In this document: piece after piece, positions 34,294 through 43,073 of the stretch
Layout of the letters: the number at the start of each line of letters is the position of its first letter
Numbering within the stretch: position 1 is the stretch's first letter
From: Paenibacillus paridis
GTDB lineage: Bacteria; Bacillota; Bacilli; Paenibacillales; Paenibacillaceae
Assembly (NCBI RefSeq): GCF_006345825.1
Contig: NZ_VCIX01000092.1
Location: 620,001-684,000, forward strand
Length of the DNA: 64,000 bases
Reading direction: 5' to 3'
Made by a program: the position numbers and the translations under genes
The notes under the pieces: generated by a model
Database searches by the model: none
What the model was told of the DNA's origin: nothing
What the model saw: the letters and a program-made list of their open reading frames with translations, nothing else

Positions 34294-34794
34294 ATGCTTA
34301 AAGTGACCGCGGCTTCCATCCTATTGGCAAGCTTCATCCTCCTGTCTGCATGCGCAGCAGAGGGGAGTACACGAGTAAATGAAACTACTATTGGCGTAAA
34401 CACATCTGAGCAGGAGGATATCTCACAGTTTGAATCGGGCATGTTCATCGATTTGAAAGCTTACGAAGATCAGTTGGCTGACAGGCAGATGCCAGTGCTT
34501 ACTGCACTTAAAAATAATCTCGTAGCATTGGTTGAGCATAGCCATAACAATTATAAAGCCGGCTTTGTGACTGAAAATCTGGCCGAAGCTATGAAGTATT
34601 ATTACGGAGAGCAATTCCATTATCGGTTTACAGAAATTGAAAGCATAATTCCGAATCCGAAAAACGACCATTTGCATATTACTGTGCTCGGACAACGTTT
34701 AGATACGACTGCCCAGACGATAGAAGATGTTAAAATGATGTACGCTATTGGACAAAACGATCAGGGAGATTGGGTTATTTATACGATCGATTGA
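34294..34794 (+). CDS. Predicted lipoprotein, unknown function
   Basis: A 166-residue protein with a lipoprotein signal peptide ending in the lipobox LLSAC (Cys20). The mature part is helical then beta-rich (YYYGEQFHYRFTEIES, HLHITVLGQRLDTTAQTIED) and may be a small NTF2-like or PepSY-like ligand-binding domain, though I cannot confirm this. AAGGAATGATATC precedes ATG. Confidence 0.65.
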   Translation: MLKVTAASILLASFILLSACAAEGSTRVNETTIGVNTSEQEDISQFESGMFIDLKAYEDQLADRQMPVLTALKNNLVALVEHSHNNYKAGFVTENLAEAMKYYYGEQFHYRFTEIESIIPNPKNDHLHITVLGQRLDTTAQTIEDVKMMYAIGQNDQGDWVIYTID

Positions 34795-34929
34795 TTGTGA
34801 GACTTTGTCATCATCGTACAACGGACGGACCGACCGCACAATGCCCCCTAAGCAGATCCCCATGGAATTAACTGTTCACTCCGCTTTTTTAATTCATCCA
34901 AAATTGAAAGAAATCGCACGTCTCTCTCA

Positions 34930-34980
34930 TTTCAACGATGTTGGCCAACCTCTATAATGGCAATAACCGAGGTTGGTCAG
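34930..34980 (+). promoter_or_regulatory. Promoter/operator of the sugar-utilisation operon
   Basis: TATAAT (34953-34958) with TTTCAA 17 bases upstream. The perfect palindrome GTTGGCCAAC (34940-34949) lies in the spacer, and a matching GAGGTTGG (34970-34977) follows, so the two CCAACCTC/GAGGTTGG arms can also pair as a hairpin round the -10. A binding site for the YesN-like or AraC regulator of the locus is plausible. Confidence 0.45.
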
Positions 34981-35006
34981 ACAAAACGTGAGAAAGAGGT
35001 GCAGCC

Positions 35007-35891
35007 ATGAAGTCTTATGCGAATATAACGGGATATTTATTTATATCCCCGTTTTTGTTCGGCTTTTTTTTGTTAACGCTATATCCGGCACTGCAATCAT
35101 TGTATTTTTCGTTTACCGATTATTCGCTACTGGAGGCAGGGAGCTGGGTAGGGACAGACAATTACACGAGAATGTTTACGGCCGATCCCAATTTTGCAAA
35201 ATCGCTGGGGATTACGTTCACGTATGTCATTTTCGCCGTTCCCCTCAAGCTGCTGTTTGCTTTGCTCGTAGCAATCGTACTCAATAAGCAGATCAAAGGG
35301 ATGTCTTTCTACCGCACCATCATGTATTTGCCTTCCCTTATCGGAGGAAGCATCGCAGTTGCCGTGTTATGGAAAAATATATTTGGAGCAGAAGGCTTCA
35401 TCAGCAAGCTGCTTGCCTTGATTGGCATTGAAAATATGAGTCTGGTGACGAATCCGGATACCGCGCTTAGCACGCTCGTTCTGCTACAGGCATGGCAGTT
35501 CGGTTCGGCAATGATTATTTTTCTGGCAGGATTGAAACAAATACCAAAGGAATTATATGAAGCATCCGCCGTGGACGGGGCAAGCAAGGTTAGACAGTTT
35601 TTCAGTGTGACGCTTACGATGCTCTCGCCGGTCATTTTGTTTAATCTGATTCTTGGACTCATTGGCTCGTTCCAAATGTTTACGCAGGCTTTTATTATTA
35701 CAAAAGGCGGCCCGTTAAAATCGACGTATATGTACGCGCTCTATTTATACGAGAAGGCATTTGGCGCTTTCCAAATGGGCTACGCTTCTGCCCTTGCCTG
35801 GGTTCTTCTGCTTATCATCGCAGCGGCTACCGCGCTTAACTTTGCCATTTCGAAGTATTGGGTCTTCTATGAGAGCGAAGGGGGCAAATGA
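35007..35891 (+). CDS. Sugar ABC transporter permease (MalF/UgpA type)
   Basis: A 294-residue inner-membrane subunit of a carbohydrate-uptake class 1 ABC importer. It has six predicted helices, opens LFISPFLFGFFLLTLYPALQ as is usual for this family, and carries the EAA loop EASAVDGASKVRQFFSVTLT (about 187-206) that contacts the ATPase. First gene of a long operon; the second permease starts inside its stop codon (ATGA overlap). No ATPase gene is present nearby, as is typical for oligosaccharide importers of Bacillota that share one ATPase such as MsmX. Confidence 0.93.
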   Translation: MKSYANITGYLFISPFLFGFFLLTLYPALQSLYFSFTDYSLLEAGSWVGTDNYTRMFTADPNFAKSLGITFTYVIFAVPLKLLFALLVAIVLNKQIKGMSFYRTIMYLPSLIGGSIAVAVLWKNIFGAEGFISKLLALIGIENMSLVTNPDTALSTLVLLQAWQFGSAMIIFLAGLKQIPKELYEASAVDGASKVRQFFSVTLTMLSPVILFNLILGLIGSFQMFTQAFIITKGGPLKSTYMYALYLYEKAFGAFQMGYASALAWVLLLIIAAATALNFAISKYWVFYESEGGK

Positions 35892-36739
35892 ACATGTCGA
35901 GCTTGAAGCGGATGAAAAATCGGAATCTCCCAACGCATATTATTCTAATCCTTGTTTGCGTGGTTATGATTTATCCTATCGTATGGTGGCTGGGCGCCTC
36001 GCTGAAAACCAATGCGGAAATGAGCCTGCCGGGTATCTTCCCGAACGATCCGCAGTGGAGCAATTATGTGAAGGGCTGGACGGCAATTCCGGATTATTCG
36101 TTTACCCGTTTCTTTACGAACACCTTTATTATTGAGCTGTTCAGCGTGGCGGGCTCCGTTGCTTCTGCGAGCTTGGTCGCCTTTGGCTTCGCCAGAATAT
36201 CGTTTAAGTACAGCAAGCTTTGGTTTGCCCTACTGATGCTGACGATGATGATCCCTTCGCAGGTGATTGTGATTCCGCAGTATGTGATGTTTTTTAATTT
36301 GGATTGGATCAATACGTATTTGCCGATTATTGTGCCCCATTTCTTCGGGGGAGGCGGCTTCTTCGTCTTCTTGCTCGTCCAATTCATTCGCAGCATTCCG
36401 CGGGAGCTTGATGAATCGGCCAAAATCGACGGCTGTACGACGTTCGGCATTTATTACCGGATCATCATGCCGCTGGTTAAGCCGGCGCTTGTCACCGTAG
36501 CCATTTATTCCTTTCTATGGACATGGGACGATTTTTTCCAACAGCTGCTGTATATCAACAGTGTGGAGAAATTCACGGTAGGACTGGCCCTCCGTTTATT
36601 TATGGATTCGCAGTCGACGGTGGAATGGGGACAAATGCTGTCCATGTCGCTGCTCTCCATCATTCCTTCGGTTATTGTGTTCTTTTTGGCACAGAAGCAA
36701 TTTATTGAAGGCATTGCCACGACTGGGCTAAAGGGGTAA
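35888..36739 (+). CDS. Sugar ABC transporter permease (MalG type)
   Basis: A 283-residue partner permease with six predicted helices and the EAA-type loop ESAKIDGCTTFGIYYRIIMP (about 176-195), ending GIATTGLKG as MalG-like subunits do. The start overlaps the stop of the preceding permease. The two form the membrane channel for the substrate delivered by the binding protein encoded at 40472. Substrate is inferred from the neighbouring hydrolases to be an alpha-mannoside or mixed mannose/galactose oligosaccharide. Confidence 0.93.
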   Translation: MNMSSLKRMKNRNLPTHIILILVCVVMIYPIVWWLGASLKTNAEMSLPGIFPNDPQWSNYVKGWTAIPDYSFTRFFTNTFIIELFSVAGSVASASLVAFGFARISFKYSKLWFALLMLTMMIPSQVIVIPQYVMFFNLDWINTYLPIIVPHFFGGGGFFVFLLVQFIRSIPRELDESAKIDGCTTFGIYYRIIMPLVKPALVTVAIYSFLWTWDDFFQQLLYINSVEKFTVGLALRLFMDSQSTVEWGQMLSMSLLSIIPSVIVFFLAQKQFIEGIATTGLKG

Positions 36740-36919
36740 TACTATATAGATTCGATTTAAAAGTGCAATGGACAGAGAGTCGCTTTTTTCCGTATGCTCG
36801 ATGATGTATTAACGTCAGGAGGCTACGGACCAGAAAAAGCGATTTCTTTTGTCCATTTTGTCATCTTGTTAAAGCTATGCTTATGGCCGGTTGGGCCGGC
36901 GCGGGAGGTCATTTTTTTT

Positions 36920-38683
36920 ATGTTACGAAATCCATTCAAAACGTACCGCATGAGCAGCTTGTATATGCTTACGTTCGGCAGCTTTTTGGTTCTGTTTCTT
37001 ATTCTGCTTATGGGCGTAAGCTACCAAGTTACCACTGCTTATATGTCCAAGCAGGTATCCGTCTATCAGCAGGAGCTGCTGGACGAGGTTGGCAAGCGGA
37101 TCGATGCGAAGATGACATCCGTGGAGCAGGTGGCATTGTCGATTACCAGAAATGAAGCGCTACTAAGTTATTTGAAAAACAAGCAAGCCGATATGTACAG
37201 TCGCAAATTGGCGCAGCAAGAGTTAGGGTATTATTTGTCCAATATTGTGTACAGCTGGAATGATGTGCTTAGCTCCGTCCATGTATATATGCACGATCCG
37301 CTGCCATCAGTCGGATTGCCGGCCGCCTTCGAGGAGATGGGCGATTTGCCGCAGGAGCCGTGGTATGCGCTCGTCAATCAAAGCGATTATGCATGGATCG
37401 GTGAACGGGAGGTTGCGGCTTCGGATCAGAATAAGCAAGTGATCAGCTTTGCGCAAAAGATTTATTCCGACACCAATCAGTTTATCGGCGTGTTAGTCCT
37501 TGGCGTGAAGCCGCAGGCGGTGGTGGATTCGCTGCTTAATGAAAGCAACCAGAGCCGCGGCATCAAGCGCGTGCTGATGGGCAACGGCCAGCAGATGATT
37601 ACGAATGCAGGCTTCATGGAGGAAGACAGGTCATGGCTGCAGGACATGCTCCAGGCTTACTATACGAAACCGAGTGATTTAAACGGGAGGAAGGTTGAAC
37701 GGGGCGAACGTTATTTTGTCACCGAGTCGGGGGATCGAAATGCCCAGTGGCAGGTCATTCAATTCACGCCGATGAAGGGGATTTCCGAAGATAGCTCCAG
37801 AATCGCTTTGATGCTGGGAGCGATTGGTGTTGCAGCTATCCTAATCGCCTATGGCTTCACATTTCTCTTTTCCCGGCAGTTTATGAAGCCGATTATGACA
37901 TTGAAACAGGGAATGGACCGTTTTTCGGTCGATCGCCTGAAATCAGAAATGCCGCGCGATTACACGAATGAGTTCGGCATCTTGTTCCGCGGCTATGATG
38001 CTTTAACCGAACGGGTGACCGAGCTGTATGCTCATCAGGAGCTGCAATTTATCAAGCAGAAGGAATTGGACGTCAAAGCGCTTCAAGCGATGATTAATCC
38101 TCATTTCTTGTACAATACGCTGGATCAAATCAATTGGATGGCCATAGAGGCGAATCAGCCGAAAATCAGCGAAGTCTTGGAGCTGGTGGGCAAAATGTTC
38201 CGAATCGGCTTGTCGAACGGCGATACGATCGTAACGGTAAGGGAGGAGCTTGCTTACATAGGAAGCTACCTGCAGATTCAGCAAATTCGGATGGAGCCCT
38301 TCAAGCTCGATGTGGCTATCGAGGTGCCTCCAGAGCTCGAATCCTATGCCATGCCTAAGGTGCTGCTTCAGCCGATCGTCGAAAATGCAGTCATGCACGG
38401 TTTTCACGGACGCGAAAGCGGAGCTGTGCATATTCGGGTAGTCGAGCATAAAGAAGGAATCGCGTTTGTTGTTCAAGATAATGGAAACGGATTTCAGCCT
38501 AAGCAAGACCATTGGCCGCAGCATCAGAAGACGATCGGCGGTTACGGTATCCGGAACGTAGAGGAACGCATTGAGGCATTGTTTGGGGTCCCCTATGGCA
38601 TTCAAGTGGCAAGCGAGCCTGGGGAAGGCGCGGCAGTTACGGTCCTCATTCCCAAGCGGGATCGAACCAGCTACTATCGTTAA
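36920..38683 (+). CDS. YesM-type sensor histidine kinase
   Basis: A 587-residue kinase. TM1 lies at about 14-36 (YMLTFGSFLVLFLILLMGVS), a large external Cache-like sensor domain at about 40-290, TM2 at about 297-320, HAMP at about 321-373, then the His_kinase domain with H395 in MINPHFLYNTLDQINW and a HATPase_c domain (VENAVMHGF, GNGFQP, GGYGIRNVEER). It pairs with the AraC-type response regulator downstream and senses an external sugar signal. ATG 36920 is 10 bases after GGGAGGT; the longer frame from 36794 has no ribosome site. Confidence 0.92.
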   Translation: MLRNPFKTYRMSSLYMLTFGSFLVLFLILLMGVSYQVTTAYMSKQVSVYQQELLDEVGKRIDAKMTSVEQVALSITRNEALLSYLKNKQADMYSRKLAQQELGYYLSNIVYSWNDVLSSVHVYMHDPLPSVGLPAAFEEMGDLPQEPWYALVNQSDYAWIGEREVAASDQNKQVISFAQKIYSDTNQFIGVLVLGVKPQAVVDSLLNESNQSRGIKRVLMGNGQQMITNAGFMEEDRSWLQDMLQAYYTKPSDLNGRKVERGERYFVTESGDRNAQWQVIQFTPMKGISEDSSRIALMLGAIGVAAILIAYGFTFLFSRQFMKPIMTLKQGMDRFSVDRLKSEMPRDYTNEFGILFRGYDALTERVTELYAHQELQFIKQKELDVKALQAMINPHFLYNTLDQINWMAIEANQPKISEVLELVGKMFRIGLSNGDTIVTVREELAYIGSYLQIQQIRMEPFKLDVAIEVPPELESYAMPKVLLQPIVENAVMHGFHGRESGAVHIRVVEHKEGIAFVVQDNGNGFQPKQDHWPQHQKTIGGYGIRNVEERIEALFGVPYGIQVASEPGEGAAVTVLIPKRDRTSYYR

Positions 38684-38712
38684 TTCTTTTAATCGTCCTA
38701 GGAGGAATGAGC

Positions 38713-40416
38713 ATGTGGAGAGCAGTTATTATTGAAGATGAGCAAAAGATCATCCAGATTATGCGCGGAATCGCAATTTGGGAGGAGCTTGGCATAGAGG
38801 TGGTCGGCGACGCGCAAAACGGCGAAGCCGGCTTGGCGCTCATTTTGGCGGAGCAACCGGATATCGTGATTACGGATATTTACATGCCGGTTATGAATGG
38901 GCTAGCCATGATCGAACAGCTTCGCGAGCAGCAATTCGCAGGAAAAATCATTGTGCTGTCAGGTTATTCAGATTTTGAATATGCCAGACAGGCGCTTCGT
39001 CTCCAGGTGGATGATTATTTGAATAAGCCGATCTCGTTAACGACGATGAAGGAGGTATTGTCCAAATCGATCGCAGACCTGGAGATGCTCATGAATGAAC
39101 AGCAGCAGAACGAGAAATTAAAGGAAAAGCTGACGGTTTATGAGCCCTATGTCCAAAGAAAGTGGATGAATTATGTTGTGACAGGCAGCCGCGATGCCGA
39201 TTTTGGCGGTATTGAAGAGATGAATCGAAAGTTTAGCGCTTGGCCGCACAAGGGGCATCTTGTCCTTGTTTTTGAGATGGTAAGGACGGAGCGAATAAGC
39301 AAGCTCTCGATCGTTGACCATAATTTATTTTATTTTGCGCTGAGCAATATTATTGAGGAGCTCGCTGCCGAGAGCTGGCCGGAATCGGAACTTGTCGAGC
39401 TGTACAGCCATCATTGCGCGCTGCTGCTGCATGCAAACGGCGATATTGCCGGGGAAATAGCGGAATCCAAGGCTGTTAACCTTGCCGAGCGTATCGCTCA
39501 TGCCGTCTATTCTTTCTTGAAAATCGAAATCATCGTGGGCATTGGCGGCGTCAAGCAAGAATGGCGTGAGATCGCTACCTCTACGGAGGAAGCCTTTAAC
39601 GCGATTTATTTCAAAAACCGTCGCTTAAGCACGGAACATAAGGTGTATATGCTCCCGGAGTCGTTTGCCAAGGAGGAATACCAGCCTTACCAGCAGCTCA
39701 AGCAAGGCATCTATCCGTTCAAAATGTATCAGGAGCTGTCGGAGGCAGTCTCGCATGCTCAAATTGAACAAGCGATTGCCATCATTCAGCGATTCATCAT
39801 TCAGCAGGACGGCATGAACAACATACCGACTGCTTATTTTCGCCACTTTTGTACCGAGCTGTGGGGGATTATCGCACATGCTTTATCGCAGGCAGGCATC
39901 GCCCAAGAGCAGCTTCAAACCAACGATGAGGCTTATGCGGCGATCGAATCGATGAACACGGTCAAAGAAATGGAGCTATGGCTGATCGGCCAGCTGCAGC
40001 AGATCGGGACGCAATTTCATGCCAATACGAATGTAAAGCATCTACAAGCTGTCGAATTTATCATCAAATACGTGCATGAGAACTATGAAAAAGAGCTGAC
40101 GTTAACGGATATCGCGAACGAGATCGGCATGTCGCGCAGCTATTTGAGCCATATTTTCAAAAAAACGACCGACGACACGTTCAATACTTATTTAACCAAG
40201 GTACGGATGGAAAAGGCGAAGGCGCTCATTGTAGAAGGCAAGCTTCTAATCTATGAGGTAGCGGACCGAGTGGGATACAAGAACGTCCCTTATTTCAGCA
40301 CTTTATTTAAAAAACATACGGGAATGAACCCGACGCAGCTGTTTGAAACGTATAATTCCGCATTTTCGTCAAATAGTGAAAATAATCGGACATCCCCCTC
40401 GTATCCAGCCCAATAG
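38713..40416 (+). CDS. YesN-type response regulator with AraC DNA-binding domain
   Basis: A 567-residue regulator: receiver domain (about 1-120) with acidic E9-D10, phosphoacceptor D55 in ITDIYMPVMNG and the conserved lysine in LNKPIS; a long middle helical/GGDEF-like linker region (about 135-440); and two C-terminal AraC helix-turn-helix motifs (about 455-560: TLTDIANEIGMSRSYLSHIF and IYEVADRVGYKNVPYFSTLF). It should activate the transport and hydrolase genes of this locus. ATG 38713 lies 7 bases after AGGAGG; the in-frame ATG 38707 is too close. Confidence 0.93.
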   Translation: MWRAVIIEDEQKIIQIMRGIAIWEELGIEVVGDAQNGEAGLALILAEQPDIVITDIYMPVMNGLAMIEQLREQQFAGKIIVLSGYSDFEYARQALRLQVDDYLNKPISLTTMKEVLSKSIADLEMLMNEQQQNEKLKEKLTVYEPYVQRKWMNYVVTGSRDADFGGIEEMNRKFSAWPHKGHLVLVFEMVRTERISKLSIVDHNLFYFALSNIIEELAAESWPESELVELYSHHCALLLHANGDIAGEIAESKAVNLAERIAHAVYSFLKIEIIVGIGGVKQEWREIATSTEEAFNAIYFKNRRLSTEHKVYMLPESFAKEEYQPYQQLKQGIYPFKMYQELSEAVSHAQIEQAIAIIQRFIIQQDGMNNIPTAYFRHFCTELWGIIAHALSQAGIAQEQLQTNDEAYAAIESMNTVKEMELWLIGQLQQIGTQFHANTNVKHLQAVEFIIKYVHENYEKELTLTDIANEIGMSRSYLSHIFKKTTDDTFNTYLTKVRMEKAKALIVEGKLLIYEVADRVGYKNVPYFSTLFKKHTGMNPTQLFETYNSAFSSNSENNRTSPSYPAQ

Positions 40417-40471
40417 CGCTATGTTACCATTCGATTGTATCCATTCAAACATCTAAGGAGGGGCTTAAAAG

Positions 40472-41764
40472 ATGAAAACGAAAAGATGGCTGACGGTCGT
40501 ATTGGCAGCGGCTTTGGCGGTTTCGCTGGCGGCTTGCGGCGGGAAAAATGAGAATGCCGCCGGGGAAGCCACAGGAGCAGGAGAAAATCAGGATATCAAA
40601 TTAAGAGTCATGTGGTGGGGTTCGCAAACTCGTCACGACGCAACGCTCAAAGCAATCAAGCTGTACGAGGAGCAGAACCCGAACGTGAAGATTGTATCGG
40701 AATATTCGGGCTGGGACGGCTATTGGGACAAGCTTGCAACGCTGTCTGCCGCTCGGAATATGCCAGATATCTTCCAAATGGACGCCTCTTATCTAGGCGA
40801 TTATGCTACACGCAGCCAGCTGCTGGATTGGAGCGGCGCAGATTTGTCCAAGCTCGATGCCAAGTTGCTTGAAACAGGAGCGATAGAAGGCAAGCAGGTG
40901 GCGCTTCCGGCAGGAAGAAACAGTTATGGCCTTGTATATAACAAAGCACTCTTCGCGCAATATGGGATTGAGGAGCCGAAGGAAGGCTGGAGCTGGGATG
41001 ATTTCTTTGCGATGGCCCGTGACGCGCGCTCGAAATTGCCGGACGGCGTCTATCTCTCAAGGGACTTCTCCGCAGGTGAGCTTGAATACCGAGCTTATCA
41101 GCATGCCCAAGGCAAAGGCCCTTTCTATGTCGACAACAAATTGAATATGGATAAGGACACCTGGATGGAATGGTCCGGCATTTGGAGCGAGAGCCGCAAA
41201 AACAAGCTCGTTGCACCGGCTGAGCAAACCATTTCAGACGTGGAGCTAGACACGCAGTTTGATTCTCTTGTGAAAGGCTCGGTGCTCATGAAAGGAACCC
41301 ATTCCTCGCAGATTGCTGCCTATGACAGCCTATTGCCAGGCAAGCTTGGCGTGACGGCTTTCCCTTCTGGCAAGGAAGCAGGTGGCTGGCTTAAGCCAAC
41401 CTTTTACTGGTCGATCAGCGCGGGTACGAAGCAGGCCGAAGAATCCAAGAAGTTTGTCCTGTGGCTGCTCAACGATCCGGAAGCCGGGAAAATTTTGAAG
41501 ACGGAGCGGGGTACTCCGGTATCCGATGAAGTCATGGCTGCCATTGAGCCGGATCTGACTGATGCGGATAAGCTTGGCCAGCAGATGCTAGAGAAAATCG
41601 CGAAGAACGCTCAGCCGTTTACGGCGCAGCCGCCGGGCTATAATGATTTTGGGCGGGACATGAACAATACGATTCAAAGCGTGATATTTAACAAAATGAC
41701 GCCAGAGAAGGCATTTGAAACGATACAGAAGCTCGCTGCCGATACGGAGGCCAGCTTGAAATAG
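40472..41764 (+). CDS. Extracellular sugar-binding lipoprotein (ABC importer)
   Basis: A 430-residue class 1 solute-binding protein. The signal peptide ends at a lipobox LAAC (Cys22), so it is tethered to the outer face of the membrane. The body has the family pattern: RVMWWGSQTRHDATLKAIKL, YEEQNPNVKIVSEYSGWDGY, MPDIFQMDAS and GRNSYGLVYNKALFAQYGIE. It hands an oligosaccharide to the two permeases. AAGGAGGGG precedes ATG. It lies between the regulators and the hydrolases in one apparent operon. Confidence 0.93.
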   Translation: MKTKRWLTVVLAAALAVSLAACGGKNENAAGEATGAGENQDIKLRVMWWGSQTRHDATLKAIKLYEEQNPNVKIVSEYSGWDGYWDKLATLSAARNMPDIFQMDASYLGDYATRSQLLDWSGADLSKLDAKLLETGAIEGKQVALPAGRNSYGLVYNKALFAQYGIEEPKEGWSWDDFFAMARDARSKLPDGVYLSRDFSAGELEYRAYQHAQGKGPFYVDNKLNMDKDTWMEWSGIWSESRKNKLVAPAEQTISDVELDTQFDSLVKGSVLMKGTHSSQIAAYDSLLPGKLGVTAFPSGKEAGGWLKPTFYWSISAGTKQAEESKKFVLWLLNDPEAGKILKTERGTPVSDEVMAAIEPDLTDADKLGQQMLEKIAKNAQPFTAQPPGYNDFGRDMNNTIQSVIFNKMTPEKAFETIQKLAADTEASLK

Positions 41765-41780
41765 AGAGGAGTTTATTGAA

Positions 41781-43058
41781 TTGAAGCTACCGCAATCGGT
41801 ACACAGCTGGCTAACCGAGGCTGAAGAAAAGCTGGGGCATCGCCCCAAGCTTCTAGCCATGTTTAAGCAATGCTATCCGAACACGCTCAGCACGACGACC
41901 AAGCTGCTTGACGATGGCACAACCTTTGTTATTACAGGCGACATACCGGCGATGTGGCTCAGAGACTCCAGCGCGCAGGTTAAGCATTACCTAAGCCTAT
42001 CGAAGGAAGACGCTGAGCTTCAGCGTATTATCGAAGGGCTGATTGCACGGCAAATGCAAAGCATCCTCATGGACCCTTATGCGAATGCTTTCAATGACAA
42101 GGATGGCAGGACGCAGGGGCATAAGGACAAGACCGAGCTTAGCCCGTGGGTTTGGGAGCGCAAATATGAGCTGGATTCCCTATGTTATCCGATTGAGCTC
42201 AGTTATTTGTATTGGAAAGCGACTGGCAGCACGAAGGCGTTCGATTATAGTTTTGAAGCGGCTGTGCGTGCCATTCTCCGGTTAATGCGAACCGAGCAGC
42301 GGCATGGCGAAGCGTCCAGTTACCGTTTTGAGCGAGTGGATGGTCCGAAGACGGATACGCTAGTGAATAACGGGCTTGGAACGCCGGTCAATTATACAGG
42401 GATGACCTGGAGCGGTTTCCGCCCAAGCGATGACGCTTGCACGTTCGGCTATTTGATTCCGGCGAATATGTTTGCCGTCGTTGTGCTAGGGTATGTGAAG
42501 GAAATCGCTGATGAGGTGTTTGGCGATGCTGATCTGGCGAGAATGGCCGAGGATTTGAGAGGGGAAATTGATCATGGCATTCAGACGTACGGGATCGTTG
42601 AACATCCGGTGTATGGGAAGATGTATGCGTATGAGACGGACGGATTTGGAAATCACAACCTGATGGACGATGCGAATGTTCCTAGCCTATTATCGATTCC
42701 TTATTTGGGCTATGCAGCCAAGGATGATCCGATTTATCTGAATACGCGCAAATTTGTCTTGAGTAAGGATAATCCTTATTACTATAACGGCACGTATGCA
42801 GCGGGCATCGGCAGTCCGCATACGCCTCCCAATTATGTATGGCCAATCAGCTTGACCATGCAGGCACTGACGAGCACGAATGATGCAGAAGTGGAATTAT
42901 TGGTGGAGATGCTGCTTTCCACGGATGCGGGGACAGGCTTTATGCACGAAGGGGTTGACGTGAATGACCCTGAGCAATTTACGCGACCGTGGTTTGCATG
43001 GGCAAACAGCTTGTTTGGAGATTTAATTAGCCGACTGCTGCGCGATGGCAAGCTCTAA
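41781..43058 (+). CDS. Glycoside hydrolase family 125 exo-alpha-1,6-mannosidase
   Basis: A 425-residue (alpha/alpha)6-barrel hydrolase. The GH125 signatures are clear: TGDIPAMWLRDSSAQVKHYL, NYTGMTWSGFRPSDDACTFG, NHNLMDDANVPSLLSIPYLG and DPEQFTRPWFAWANSLFGDL. D217 and E390 line up with the acid and base described for Clostridium perfringens CpGH125. The family removes terminal alpha-1,6-linked mannose from N-glycan or yeast-mannan fragments. There is no signal peptide, so it works on imported oligosaccharides. TTG start, about 10 bases after AGAGGAG. The next gene follows after 15 bases. Confidence 0.92.
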   Translation: MKLPQSVHSWLTEAEEKLGHRPKLLAMFKQCYPNTLSTTTKLLDDGTTFVITGDIPAMWLRDSSAQVKHYLSLSKEDAELQRIIEGLIARQMQSILMDPYANAFNDKDGRTQGHKDKTELSPWVWERKYELDSLCYPIELSYLYWKATGSTKAFDYSFEAAVRAILRLMRTEQRHGEASSYRFERVDGPKTDTLVNNGLGTPVNYTGMTWSGFRPSDDACTFGYLIPANMFAVVVLGYVKEIADEVFGDADLARMAEDLRGEIDHGIQTYGIVEHPVYGKMYAYETDGFGNHNLMDDANVPSLLSIPYLGYAAKDDPIYLNTRKFVLSKDNPYYYNGTYAAGIGSPHTPPNYVWPISLTMQALTSTNDAEVELLVEMLLSTDAGTGFMHEGVDVNDPEQFTRPWFAWANSLFGDLISRLLRDGKL

Positions 43059-43073
43059 AGAAGGAGATCTGAC

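Noticed and set aside
36794..36919. Longer N-terminus for the YesM-like kinase
   Set aside because: ATG 36920 has GGGAGGT upstream and begins right before TM1 as usual; the extension has no ribosome site.
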